Source of the DNA: CAZTZL01 sp964537715
GTDB taxonomy: Bacteria; Zhuqueibacterota; QNDG01; DSAB01
Direction of reading: 5' to 3'
DNA: 28,183 bases
Assembly: GCA_964537715.1 (NCBI GenBank)
Contig: CAZIAH010000053.1
Location: 1 to 28,183, forward strand
A program made the position numbers and the translations under genes. Below, piece by piece: positions 8,010-16,533 of this stretch. Within the stretch, counting starts at the first letter, position 1; the number at the start of each line of letters is the position of its first letter. Under the pieces are notes generated by a model. That model saw only the letters and a list, made by a program, of their open reading frames with translations, had not been told where the DNA came from and made no database searches.

Positions 8010-10508
8010 ATGAAAGTATCTTCGGTATTATTGTCCCTCATGTGTCTGGTTTCTTTTTCTGTTGTCCAGGCTCAAATTATTGCAGATTTTGAGGTGGAAG
8101 CATCGGGAACCCAGGGATTTTCCAACCCCGGATGGGGTGCCGCGACGACTGCTGTGGAACGGATTGCAGATCCGACAGGACGAAGTGTAGGTGTGCTCGC
8201 GGTCACTTACGACGGCACGTTGGACGTACGCGGAAATTTTGAAAAACAGTCGTTCAGTCCCCAAAACGCGCATGTAATCAGCATGCTGGCGTGGATACCA
8301 GCCAATTTTGGGGATACCGATACACTCTATGTCTGCGCACAGGACAATCAGCATTGGTCCGATTCCCGAATTCAATACTATACAGGGGCCAATCTCCCCA
8401 GGGAAAGCTGGGTCGCCATAAATTACTACGTCTATGGCAATTATCTGGCTAATCCCACGGTGTTCAATCCTTACGATCCTTATACATTTGGCCGGATGTA
8501 TTTCCAGATCAATTCCACCACATTTCAGGGCCAGGTACTGTTCGATGACCTGACGCTTCTTGGCGATGTGCCCAGGGTGCAAGCCGACTTTGAAACCGGC
8601 AGTCTAAACGGATGGGAGGATTCGGGCTGGTCTCCAGGCATTAGTGGTGTGGAACTTATAGAGGATCCCAACGATGCAGGCAATCACGTCATGTCTATTG
8701 GTTTGGACGCCACTCTTGGAGATCTGGGTCAGCTGACCTCGGGTCAAATCAACCTTACAACGCTCGATCACGTAATGGCTTTCAAGGTTTGGGTTCCCAC
8801 CGATTTCCCAGATGAAAACTATATTCGAATTGTGGGCCAGGATCGTACCAATTGGGCAGACGGTGCGGTTCAAGATTACTACGGGTCAGATCTTGTGAAA
8901 GGGGAGTGGAATGAAATCTACCTCGATATTCTGAGGGCTTATCAAACCGATTCCACCCAGTTCATTCCCTATACGTCAGGTGGATTCGGAAGGGTATGGA
9001 TCGGTTTTTATGATAACACGACTTTCACTGGATCCATCTACATGGACGATATCATCTTTTGTCAACCGGCCCCGCCTGCTACGGCCGATCTGTTGTCTCC
9101 TCCCATTACTGTCACAGCTGGAGTCGATACGATTGTCGATCCCTACACAGGGGAGACCCTCTATTTTAACGCAATCGAATTTACCGAATTGGCCGCTGAT
9201 ATTGGGGAAACCTATAGTCTTTACTACAGCGAATCCGGCAAAATTACGGATGTGACTGCACCGGGCGTGATCCAAATCTCGAAGAATATTCCGAGGGGTA
9301 CTGGAACAGGAGGTGTTGGAAGGTATAACCATCGTATTTTTACGGCCGATGGTGGACAGAAAACCGTTTACTATGCCATGACAGTGACCGGTATTGAAGG
9401 GGGTGGGGTTGTGGAAAAACCTGTCATTGACGGTACCAGCAACTCCGGTGCGATGACGGCCAAGACGTCGATACTGCATGAGATTCCGTTTGTTGAAAAT
9501 TTCGACTTTGTCCCGGATGCCTATCTTGATGAATTCGAGGACCTGGCGACCACCTTTACACGATGCGCGCTGAAAACCGAATCTACCGGTGAATTACACG
9601 GACCGGAATGGACCACCGCATCAACCGATCTCAATTTCGTGGGATACATTGTCATGGACAATGAAAACCTCTATGTGGGTATGGATGTGGTTGATGACAA
9701 TCCCAGCGGAGACGGACAGTGTTGGGAAGGGGACGGTTTTGATGTTTATGGTGGTCTTTACGACACGTCTGGTTTGACTTCCTATTGGCGAGGAGATGAT
9801 GCCCAGCGCGGTGGTGATCTGGGTGGTGCCTATCGAATAGGTGCTGCCATCAATGCCGCAGTGAGTGATCGGCTTCAGGTAGGCGGATGGGAACCCTGGC
9901 AGCCTGACGGATTAGAGTATGTCCAGGAGATTTTTGCCGATGGTTACATTGTCGAGTTCAAGATCCCGTATGCCGATATGGATTCATACTTTAATTCCTC
10001 ATTTGTCCCCACAGATGGCATGTTGATACCGCTCAAAATCGATATCAACGACAACGACGGAGCAGAAGATAATCCGGGCGGTGCCAACAATCGAAGTCTG
10101 CAATGTCATTTTGGCGATACACCGGCCAACGCCAATAGCTATTGCCGCGCAGAGACGTGGACGGCTTCCATGCTGCTGACATCGACTCCCATGACAGTGG
10201 CTGTAGAAGCTCCAGAGCATGCGGTTCCGTACACCTTTGCGCTGGATCGTAACTTCCCCAATCCGTTTAACCCGAGCACGACCTTGAAATATCAGGTCGC
10301 ACATGCAACGGGTGTGAAGATTGTGGTGTACGATTTATTAGGCAAAACAGTCCGGACATTGGTGGATGCCAGAAAGCAGGTTGGTTCCCATGAAGTCGAA
10401 TGGAATGGTACCAATGATGCGGGTCTTCAGGTTTCCAGCGGCGTTTATTTTGCCAGGATGGTTACACCGGAGTATACCAAGATCCAGAAAATGATGCTTT
10501 TGAAGTAG
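8010..10508 (+). CDS. secreted multi-domain carbohydrate-binding protein with T9SS tail
   Basis: This 832-aa exported protein has no recognisable catalytic domain. A signal peptide covers residues 1-21 (cleavage after VQA). Two related jelly-roll-like modules follow, at about 24-185 and 192-352. Both begin with A-D-F-E and end with a (F/M)DD strand, as in carbohydrate-binding modules. A linker or Fn3-like segment runs to about 480. A CBM9/DOMON-like domain follows at about 490-720, with YIVMDNENLYVGMDVVDDN and a WEGDGFDVY core. The last ~90 residues are a type A T9SS sorting domain (FPNPFNPSTTLKY, then YDLLGK and a final KMMLLK). It likely binds polysaccharide at the cell surface and may hold substrate for the hydrolase encoded next. 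A strong hairpin terminator follows the stop. The CBM assignments are by pattern only. Confidence 0.82.
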   Translation: MKVSSVLLSLMCLVSFSVVQAQIIADFEVEASGTQGFSNPGWGAATTAVERIADPTGRSVGVLAVTYDGTLDVRGNFEKQSFSPQNAHVISMLAWIPANFGDTDTLYVCAQDNQHWSDSRIQYYTGANLPRESWVAINYYVYGNYLANPTVFNPYDPYTFGRMYFQINSTTFQGQVLFDDLTLLGDVPRVQADFETGSLNGWEDSGWSPGISGVELIEDPNDAGNHVMSIGLDATLGDLGQLTSGQINLTTLDHVMAFKVWVPTDFPDENYIRIVGQDRTNWADGAVQDYYGSDLVKGEWNEIYLDILRAYQTDSTQFIPYTSGGFGRVWIGFYDNTTFTGSIYMDDIIFCQPAPPATADLLSPPITVTAGVDTIVDPYTGETLYFNAIEFTELAADIGETYSLYYSESGKITDVTAPGVIQISKNIPRGTGTGGVGRYNHRIFTADGGQKTVYYAMTVTGIEGGGVVEKPVIDGTSNSGAMTAKTSILHEIPFVENFDFVPDAYLDEFEDLATTFTRCALKTESTGELHGPEWTTASTDLNFVGYIVMDNENLYVGMDVVDDNPSGDGQCWEGDGFDVYGGLYDTSGLTSYWRGDDAQRGGDLGGAYRIGAAINAAVSDRLQVGGWEPWQPDGLEYVQEIFADGYIVEFKIPYADMDSYFNSSFVPTDGMLIPLKIDINDNDGAEDNPGGANNRSLQCHFGDTPANANSYCRAETWTASMLLTSTPMTVAVEAPEHAVPYTFALDRNFPNPFNPSTTLKYQVAHATGVKIVVYDLLGKTVRTLVDARKQVGSHEVEWNGTNDAGLQVSSGVYFARMVTPEYTKIQKMMLLK

Positions 10509-10534
10509 AAGCTCTCATCATTTAGGTATAGCTG

Positions 10535-10575
10535 GGAAGGGATGACCGGGATCACAGGTTGTCCCTTCCTTATTT
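10535..10575 (+). terminator. rho-independent-type terminator
   Basis: A 13-bp stem pairs GGAAGGGATGACC (10535-10547) with GGTTGTCCCTTCC (10557-10569), including two G-U pairs, with a 9-nt loop. A T-rich stretch follows. It is placed just after the CBM protein gene. Confidence 0.8.
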
Positions 10576-10585
10576 ATTATAATTG

Positions 10586-10609
10586 GAAATTTATTCTGAA
10601 ATTTTGTAT
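10586..10609 (+). promoter_or_regulatory. candidate promoter of the glycoside hydrolase gene, ECF-like
   Basis: GAAA at 10586-10589 and TTTTGTAT at 10602-10609 have the same elements and spacing as the sequence before the ECF sigma gene (19134-19157). This suggests control by that sigma factor. The area is AT-rich, and an alternative housekeeping reading (TTGGAA at 10583, TATCAT at 10607) is also possible, so this is tentative. Confidence 0.35.
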
Positions 10610-10712
10610 CATAATAAATATGAGAATGTTTGAATTCCGCCAAAGTTATGATTGCGATGTATATTCAATTGATACCATACTATTTTTTATTTAACAAGAA
10701 CGGAGCAGTATC

Positions 10713-13598
10713 ATGCAACGTAGATTTGGCCTTTTGATTTTATTGACACCCGTACTATTAATCGCACAATCTTACGGTACGAATGGACAAAAAGCCATCC
10801 GAAAGATTCAATCCTTGAATTCAATGCAATCCGCATTATATGATCCAATGGATTCCCGGATCACAGTAGTCCCGAAAATATCGGTTGAAAGCACCAATGC
10901 GCAGGAGGTAGGACTCTATGAAAGATTCGAGGCAATTCTTCTTTTGGAAGATGCTATCTATCAGAATCCCTATGATCCTGAGGAAATCGATATTCGGGCG
11001 GTATTTGTTTCTCCATCAGAACGGACATGGGAGATATTCGGATTCTATGACGATTATCAGAATCGTGATCAATGGAAAGTACGATTTTCACCCAATGAAA
11101 CGGGAACATGGCACTATACCCTTTATGTGAGCGATTTAAATGGTGCGGATACAAGCGAAGTCTACACGTTCGAAGCTGTACAATCAGGGTATCACGGCTG
11201 GCTTCGGGTTTCGCCAGACAATCCCTATTATTTAATTTATGATGATGGTACCTCTTTTTATGGTGTGGGCCCTGCCTACCCCTGGGGTGTGAACAACGGT
11301 TCCACGGGACTGGCCCAGCTTGAAGCATCTGGTGCCAACCTGTTTTATTACTGGAATGGCACATACGATATGGGGTACGGTCTCATTGAATCGATCAATT
11401 CGGGACTGGGCCGGTATGATCAGCCCAAATGCGGACGCATCGATCAGATTCTGGAATGGTCGGAAGAGAGGGGATTGAAAATGGTTTTATCTATCTGGCC
11501 CCACGATTATTTATCCTATGATGTTTGGAGCAATCCCCGATGGGATGTGAATCCGTACAACCAAATCTGCGATGTCATCAATTTTTACGGGAATGAAGAG
11601 GCCTGGACGTATCAGTTGAAGCAGTACCGCTATATCATTGCCCGGTGGGCGTACAGCCGAAGCATGGGAGTTTGGGAGAGCGTGTGTGAAATCAATGGAA
11701 CAGACGGTTGGGTTTATGGAGATCAATCCGATGCACTGGACTGGGTGGAGAATTTCCATAATTTTTTCAGGGAAAATGATCCCTATCACCGCCCCACAAC
11801 CATATCCCAGGGCGGCGGTCAGTACTGGTCGGATGGCTATGCATTGACCGATTTGCCTAATGTACACATGTACGAGACACAGGCCGGCAGTCCACACTAT
11901 CCGCAAAATCCTATGCGAAGCAGCCTTTGGGTCTATGGCAGTTATGCCGGACGGTTTCGGCAGGATTTTGAGAAACCCGGCGTTTTTGGTGAGGCTGGAT
12001 ATATGGATAATTACGGAGATTATTCAGCAGGTTCTTCTGAATATGTTGAAATGTATCACAACGCGCTCTGGGTGACATGGGCCTCCGGTTTGGCCGCCAC
12101 ACCTTTATGGTGGGATTTTGGCACCAAATCCATATTTACCTCTGAACTGATGGCACAGATGCTTGCTTTTTCAAAGGGTGTAAAAATGATCGATTATGCG
12201 CATCTGTCGTTTGGACCTTCGGAAGCTGAGGTTGAAGATTGTGATGTCTATGCCATGGCCGGAGATTCGTTGGCTTTTGGCTGGATTCGGGAGACCGAAG
12301 GGGAGGATGTTTCGAATAAAACATTTATGCTTGACGGTGTAGCGAATGCGCCTTATTCAATTTTGTGGATCGATACATGGACGGGAGATACCGTCCGAAC
12401 AAACAGCCGTATCGGCCAGGATGGTGTGTTGACCGATTATATTCCGCAGCTTTCACAAAATGTAATGGATGTCGCTTTTGTCATTCATCCGGCTCAAAGC
12501 GGAGACATCCCCTGGAGGCTTGAATTGACGGCCAATCCGATAGAACTGTACAGCAGCAGCTTGTATTCATCGCAAATCGTCTGTTATGTTCTGGATGCGG
12601 AGGATCGAATTTGCACGCAGGCAGAAAATCCGATCACATTTGTGCTGGAAGGACCGGGAGCATTGGAAGGGACAAATCCTGTGGCTGCCGATCAGGGGAT
12701 GGCGAATATTATATTCCGGGCGAATCAAAATGCGGGGAACGCCCGGATTATTGCCTCTTCCGCCGGTTTGATTCCGGATACTATCAACGTGTTGATCAAG
12801 AAACATTTATATATCGATAATTTTGAAGAGTATATGTCGAATGCAGATTTGGAGAAGATCTGGCAGAAGCGGTACGGAACGGATGTCAATCTGTTTTTGG
12901 AATCCTCGTCGGTTGAAGAAGGGCAGCACTCCATGCGTATGGAATACAGTATCGGGAATGGTAGTCTGTCCTATGCCGGCATTTTCCGGGATATTATTGG
13001 TAATTGGAGCGAAGCCAAATCCCTGGCGTTTTGGCTCGATCCCGATGGTTCGGGACGGCTGCTCGATATTCGTCTCTATATCGATGGATCGAGATACTGG
13101 TACTATGATTATGGACTCAATGGATCCGATTCAACGACTGTTGCAATTTCTTTCCGCAAGTTCAAATCGAATTACGGAGCTGCCTCTTATGACGGTTCAC
13201 CGTTTGTCCAGATTGCTTTTAATCTATATCAAGGTGGAGGAGTGTGGGGAAGCGGCACGCTTGTTTTTGACAATATCAGATTTTTGTCCGATGACAGTAC
13301 GGGAGTTCTTGCTGAAAGGATGAAACAAATTCCGCAGGTTTATTGTCTGTATCAGAATTTTCCGAATCCCTTTAATAACGGAACCGTCATTCGCTATGCA
13401 CAGCCCGTCCAGAGTCCGGTGAAACTTACTGTCTACAATATTCAGGGACAGGTGGTCGATGTCCTTTTGGATGAAAACCAGAAAGCAGGCATGCATGAAA
13501 TTCATTGGAATGCGGATCATGTAGGGTCCGGTCTTTATTTTTACCGTCTGAAAACACAAAATACCGTTCTGACTCGGAAATGCGTTTTGGTCAAATAA
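10713..13598 (+). CDS. secreted glycoside hydrolase (DUF5060 plus TIM-barrel) with CBM-like domain and T9SS tail
   Basis: This 961-aa secreted enzyme probably cleaves a plant or algal polysaccharide. A signal peptide covers about residues 1-22. A DUF5060-like beta-sandwich at about 65-165 (YERFEAILLL, then WKVRFSPNETGTWHYTLYVS) precedes a clan-A type TIM barrel at about 170-510 (GVGPAYPWGV, then GLKMVLSIWPHDY). Likely catalytic residues are E326 in WESVCEING (acid/base) and E427 in VFGEAGY (nucleophile). The usual Asn before the acid/base Glu is Cys325 here. An Ig-like domain follows at about 590-690, then a CBM11-like jelly roll at about 700-855 (starting IDNFEEYM, ending VFDNIRF). A type A T9SS tail (FPNPFNNGTVIRY to the final CVLVK) ends the protein. 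The exact GH family is not determined. The ribosome binding site is GGAG, 7 nt before the ATG. Confidence 0.85.
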   Translation: MQRRFGLLILLTPVLLIAQSYGTNGQKAIRKIQSLNSMQSALYDPMDSRITVVPKISVESTNAQEVGLYERFEAILLLEDAIYQNPYDPEEIDIRAVFVSPSERTWEIFGFYDDYQNRDQWKVRFSPNETGTWHYTLYVSDLNGADTSEVYTFEAVQSGYHGWLRVSPDNPYYLIYDDGTSFYGVGPAYPWGVNNGSTGLAQLEASGANLFYYWNGTYDMGYGLIESINSGLGRYDQPKCGRIDQILEWSEERGLKMVLSIWPHDYLSYDVWSNPRWDVNPYNQICDVINFYGNEEAWTYQLKQYRYIIARWAYSRSMGVWESVCEINGTDGWVYGDQSDALDWVENFHNFFRENDPYHRPTTISQGGGQYWSDGYALTDLPNVHMYETQAGSPHYPQNPMRSSLWVYGSYAGRFRQDFEKPGVFGEAGYMDNYGDYSAGSSEYVEMYHNALWVTWASGLAATPLWWDFGTKSIFTSELMAQMLAFSKGVKMIDYAHLSFGPSEAEVEDCDVYAMAGDSLAFGWIRETEGEDVSNKTFMLDGVANAPYSILWIDTWTGDTVRTNSRIGQDGVLTDYIPQLSQNVMDVAFVIHPAQSGDIPWRLELTANPIELYSSSLYSSQIVCYVLDAEDRICTQAENPITFVLEGPGALEGTNPVAADQGMANIIFRANQNAGNARIIASSAGLIPDTINVLIKKHLYIDNFEEYMSNADLEKIWQKRYGTDVNLFLESSSVEEGQHSMRMEYSIGNGSLSYAGIFRDIIGNWSEAKSLAFWLDPDGSGRLLDIRLYIDGSRYWYYDYGLNGSDSTTVAISFRKFKSNYGAASYDGSPFVQIAFNLYQGGGVWGSGTLVFDNIRFLSDDSTGVLAERMKQIPQVYCLYQNFPNPFNNGTVIRYAQPVQSPVKLTVYNIQGQVVDVLLDENQKAGMHEIHWNADHVGSGLYFYRLKTQNTVLTRKCVLVK

Positions 13599-13612
13599 AA
13601 GCTGCAGGGACG

Positions 13613-13636
13613 GAATTCGGTTTTTGTGACCGATTC
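13613..13636 (+). terminator. weak hairpin after the hydrolase gene
   Basis: GAATTCGGT (13613-13621) pairs with ACCGATTC (13629-13636) with one bulge. No clear T-run follows, so termination strength is doubtful. Confidence 0.3.
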
Positions 13637-13747
13637 ATTGATGATTGGAGTTATAAAAACATACAGTACACTGATGAATAATTTCTATCAATACTATCCA
13701 CAGTTACTGGAGCAATTGAACGAGTCAATGAAAATACAAAATTTTTG

Positions 13748-13776
13748 TTGAAATACTCATTGTTTTCCAATATATT
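13748..13776 (+). promoter_or_regulatory. sigma-70-type promoter for the epimerase gene
   Basis: TTGAAA (13748-13753), a 17-nt spacer, and TATATT (13771-13776) stand about 32 nt before the epimerase start. The gene may therefore be transcribed separately from the hydrolase. Confidence 0.55.
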
Positions 13777-13808
13777 ATAACTTCAATTAAATTCGGAAAG
13801 GGAATATC

Positions 13809-14963
13809 ATGAAGCGTACACAAAACAATTTCATTTTATGGCCTGCAGTTCTGATGGTCTGTTTACTCTTTGTGCAATGTAAAAATAAGGAGATGTCCAG
13901 TATGAAAATTGTGAAGCAAGATTTTGGAAAGACCAAAGACGGTATTTCAGTTGATTTGTATTCGTTGACCAATGCAAACGGAATGAAAGTTAGTATTACG
14001 ACGTATGGCGGCATCATCACGTCGATTATCGTTCCCGACAAGGATGGTCATATGGGTGATGTGGTGTTGGGATTCGACAATCTTGATGATTATATGAACA
14101 AAAGTCCCTACTTTGGTTGTATCGTCGGCCGCTACGGCAACCGAATTGCAAAGGGAAAATTTACACTGAACGGCAAGACATATACCTTGGCCGTCAATAA
14201 TGGTCCCAATCATCTTCACGGCGGTATTGTGGGATTTGACAAGGTGGTTTGGAATGCCGAGGAAGTTCGTGGAGGTGATTATGTCGGTTTGAAGCTTTCC
14301 TATCTTAGCAAGGACGGAGAAGAGGGTTATCCGGGCAATTTGTCGGTCATAGTGACCTATCTGTTGACCAATGACAATGAAATCAAGATTCAGTATGAAG
14401 CCACCACGGATCAACCCACGCTGTGTAACCTGACCAATCATTCCTATTTTAATCTGGCCGACGGAGGTGCTTCTACGATACTGGACCACGAACTTATGAT
14501 CGATGCAGATTCGATTACACCAATCGATGAGACATCCATTCCCACAGGCGAATTCATGCCGGTCGAGGGAACCCCTTTCGATTTCAGGAAACCCAAAAAG
14601 ATTGGTTTGGATATCAATGACGATGATCAGCAGATACGCAACGGTCAGGGGTATGATCACAATTTCGTTCTCAATGGAAAGGCCGGTACGTTGCGCCTAG
14701 TGGCCAGGGCCGTCGATCCTTCCACGGGACGTGTTCTGGAGGTTCTGACAGAAGAACCCGGAGTTCAATTGTATACGGGTAATTTTTTAGATGGATCGAT
14801 CACGGGAAAAGGCGGTATCGTGTATGGCTACAGACATGGTTTTTGTCTGGAAACCCAGCACTATCCGGATTCTCCGAATCATCCGAACTTTCCCTCTACA
14901 GTGCTGAATCCGGGAGAAAAATATCAAACCACGACCATTTATAAATTTTCGGTAGAAAAATAA
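13809..14963 (+). CDS. galM: aldose 1-epimerase (mutarotase), probably membrane-anchored lipoprotein
   Basis: The product interconverts alpha and beta anomers of aldoses such as galactose or glucose. The galactose mutarotase fold is clear. Substrate-binding histidines lie in NHLHGG (H135, H137), the catalytic acid is H211 in TNHSYFNL, and the catalytic base is E348 in CLETQHYPDSPNHPNFPS. Unlike cytoplasmic GalM, the first 24 residues form a hydrophobic signal ending in LLFVQC-KNK, with Cys24 a likely lipidation site. The residue before it is Gln rather than Gly, Ala or Ser, so this call is moderate. Its length of 384 aa fits the family plus a signal. Next to the secreted hydrolase it would process sugars released in the periplasm or at the membrane. 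Two terminators follow. The symbol is by family; true orthology to GalM is not shown. Confidence 0.9.
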   Translation: MKRTQNNFILWPAVLMVCLLFVQCKNKEMSSMKIVKQDFGKTKDGISVDLYSLTNANGMKVSITTYGGIITSIIVPDKDGHMGDVVLGFDNLDDYMNKSPYFGCIVGRYGNRIAKGKFTLNGKTYTLAVNNGPNHLHGGIVGFDKVVWNAEEVRGGDYVGLKLSYLSKDGEEGYPGNLSVIVTYLLTNDNEIKIQYEATTDQPTLCNLTNHSYFNLADGGASTILDHELMIDADSITPIDETSIPTGEFMPVEGTPFDFRKPKKIGLDINDDDQQIRNGQGYDHNFVLNGKAGTLRLVARAVDPSTGRVLEVLTEEPGVQLYTGNFLDGSITGKGGIVYGYRHGFCLETQHYPDSPNHPNFPSTVLNPGEKYQTTTIYKFSVEK

Positions 14964-15044
14964 TGCTTATTCCCAATCTCTCAAGGATATCAGGGAAGTC
15001 ATGAATGTGTGGTGTTAGCGTATAAAGTTTTCTTTTTTGATGGT

Positions 15045-15077
15045 AAGGCCTGTTCCGGAAAATTGGAATAGGCCTTT
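15045..15077 (+). terminator. hairpin terminator after the epimerase
   Basis: A 12-bp stem pairs AAGGCCTGTTCC (15045-15056) with GGAATAGGCCTT (15065-15076), with one G-U pair and an 8-nt loop, followed by a short T-rich tail. Confidence 0.7.
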
Positions 15078-15105
15078 ATCGTTTCTAAAGAAAGTATAGC
15101 ATTAT

Positions 15106-15130
15106 TCCCAGCAATAAACTGGGATTTTTT
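15106..15130 (+). terminator. second hairpin terminator before the cupin gene
   Basis: TCCCAG (15106-15111) pairs with CTGGGA (15119-15124), followed directly by six T. It lies upstream of the cupin ribosome binding site, so it may back up the first terminator or act as a leader element for the cupin gene. Confidence 0.65.
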
Positions 15131-15180
15131 AAAGAATATCGGAATGAAAAGATACGATTTATCTGTATCAAGGAGTGTCC

Positions 15181-15516
15181 ATGTCAGAACTATTTCCAGA
15201 TCCGATAAAGAATCTTCCTGAAGCGGATGTCCCGTTACCAGGTGTAAAAGCCTATCTTTCTCAGTCGGATACGCATCAAATCATATTCATGGAATTTGAA
15301 AAAGATGTGGATTTACCGGAACATGCCCATGCGGCTCAGATCGGGATCGTTTTGGAAGGTAAGATCGATCTGGTGATCAACGGCCATAAAAAGACCTTCA
15401 CTCGAGGAGACCGATATTATATCCCCGAGCAGGTATTACATTCAGGGAAAATCTATGCCGGCTATGTCGATATTACCTTTTTTGATCAACCAGATCGGTA
15501 TTCTAAGAAAGAATGA
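15181..15516 (+). CDS. small single-domain cupin protein
   Basis: This 111-aa cytoplasmic protein with one cupin barrel has unknown substrate. Cupin motif 1 is PEHAHAAQIGIVLEG: H48 and H50 are metal-ligand candidates, but the usual Glu is replaced by Gln53. Motif 2 is RGDRYYIPEQVLHSG with H87. The ATG at 15181 is chosen because AGGAG (15171-15175) lies 5 nt upstream; a GTG at 15175 would overlap that site. Small cupins of this type can be sugar isomerases, sensors or of unknown role, and no assignment is justified. It stands alone between terminators and a 261-nt gap in which I see only AT-rich sequence and a short repeated TTGCAAT. Confidence 0.8.
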   Translation: MSELFPDPIKNLPEADVPLPGVKAYLSQSDTHQIIFMEFEKDVDLPEHAHAAQIGIVLEGKIDLVINGHKKTFTRGDRYYIPEQVLHSGKIYAGYVDITFFDQPDRYSKKE

Positions 15517-15777
15517 CACCCCAATTTAATCCATTCTGATGCAACTTATTTTCATACGGGCCTTCGCTCATAAATATCGGAAATGCCGATGCGGTCTCAA
15601 AATGGAGTGTTCATCCAACGATTTTGGTTTGATTTATTTTTTTTGCAATTTGCAATCGATTTAGAATGAGTATTCTTTTTCATCCAATTGTCTCGTTTTA
15701 GAATATATCATTGCATTTGGACAATTTTGTTTTTAATTTTTAAAAAACCGGCTTATTAACAATAAAAGGGGGATGTT

Positions 15778-16431
15778 ATGAAAAGTATTATATGGGTAAT
15801 GATTGCGTTTTTAGTCCTATCCACTTCCATTTTTGCCCAGATTGATTACAATTCACAAGTTCAACCTATTTTCAATAGCAAATGTATTCGATGTCATGGG
15901 AGGGCGAGCGGGGTAACTCTGAAGGATTACGCTTCGGTTATGAGAAGTATTGGTGCTCAATACGCTGGCCCCATTGTCATTCCAACGGATACAGCGAATA
16001 GTCCGTTATGGGATAAGATCAATCCCAATCCTCAACATGGGAAGAGAATGCCATTAAGAGGAACACTGAGTTCAAAAAATATCAATACTATCGGGCAGTG
16101 GATTCTCAAGGGCGCTTTGCCATTGACAGATGTGAATGTTAATTCCGTACTGCCAGCCGGATTTAGGCTCTTCTCCTGTTATCCCAATCCATTCAACCCG
16201 TCCACAACAGTTCGGATTATGAATCAAACCTTTTTACAGATTAATTTAACTGTTTATGATATGCACGGCCAGGTCGTTCATAAGGTTATCGGAGAATACG
16301 ACGACGGCTATCACGACATTCCCATTCATATTACTAATCAGTCCTCGGGGATATATGTGGTTTTGATGCAGGCAATTGTTGGAGAGCAACTCCTGACTTC
16401 ACAAACACAAAAGATCATCCTCATGAAATAG
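15778..16431 (+). CDS. secreted monoheme c-type cytochrome with T9SS sorting domain
   Basis: A signal peptide covers residues 1-20 (cleavage before QIDYNS). A planctomycete-type cytochrome c domain spans about 22-120. The heme site is CIRCH (C36, C39, H40), the core includes GPIVIPTDTANSPLW, and the likely distal ligand is M91 in RMPL, followed by INTIGQWILKGALP. Residues about 130-217 form a type A T9SS tail (YPNPFNPSTTVRI, YDMHGQVV, final QKIILMK). The protein is therefore probably an electron carrier or redox-active domain placed on the cell surface. The ribosome binding site is a G-rich AGGGGG. A decayed copy of the end of this gene lies at 20750-20836. Confidence 0.85.
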   Translation: MKSIIWVMIAFLVLSTSIFAQIDYNSQVQPIFNSKCIRCHGRASGVTLKDYASVMRSIGAQYAGPIVIPTDTANSPLWDKINPNPQHGKRMPLRGTLSSKNINTIGQWILKGALPLTDVNVNSVLPAGFRLFSCYPNPFNPSTTVRIMNQTFLQINLTVYDMHGQVVHKVIGEYDDGYHDIPIHITNQSSGIYVVLMQAIVGEQLLTSQTQKIILMK

Positions 16432-16466
16432 AAATGCGCTTTCAACCGATTTTTGAGTACAATTTG

Positions 16467-16496
16467 AAAGGGGTGAGCGCGATCTTACCCTTTTTT
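16467..16496 (+). terminator. hairpin terminator after the cytochrome gene
   Basis: AAAGGGGTGAG (16467-16477) pairs with CTTACCCTTTT (from 16484), with a 6-nt loop and a run of six T at 16491-16496. It lies between convergent genes and may act on both strands. Confidence 0.8.
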
Positions 16497-16533
16497 ATTG
16501 GGATAAAGGAGGCAAAGCAAGTTTCAGAGAAAC

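Noticed and set aside
13947..14660. 237-codon minus-strand open frame
   Set aside because: Antisense to the epimerase gene, whose catalytic motifs are clear; no domain seen.
15517..15777. Promoter or small RNA in the gap before the cytochrome gene
   Set aside because: AT-rich with only a short repeat (TTGCAAT) and a poor -35/-10 pair; not enough support.
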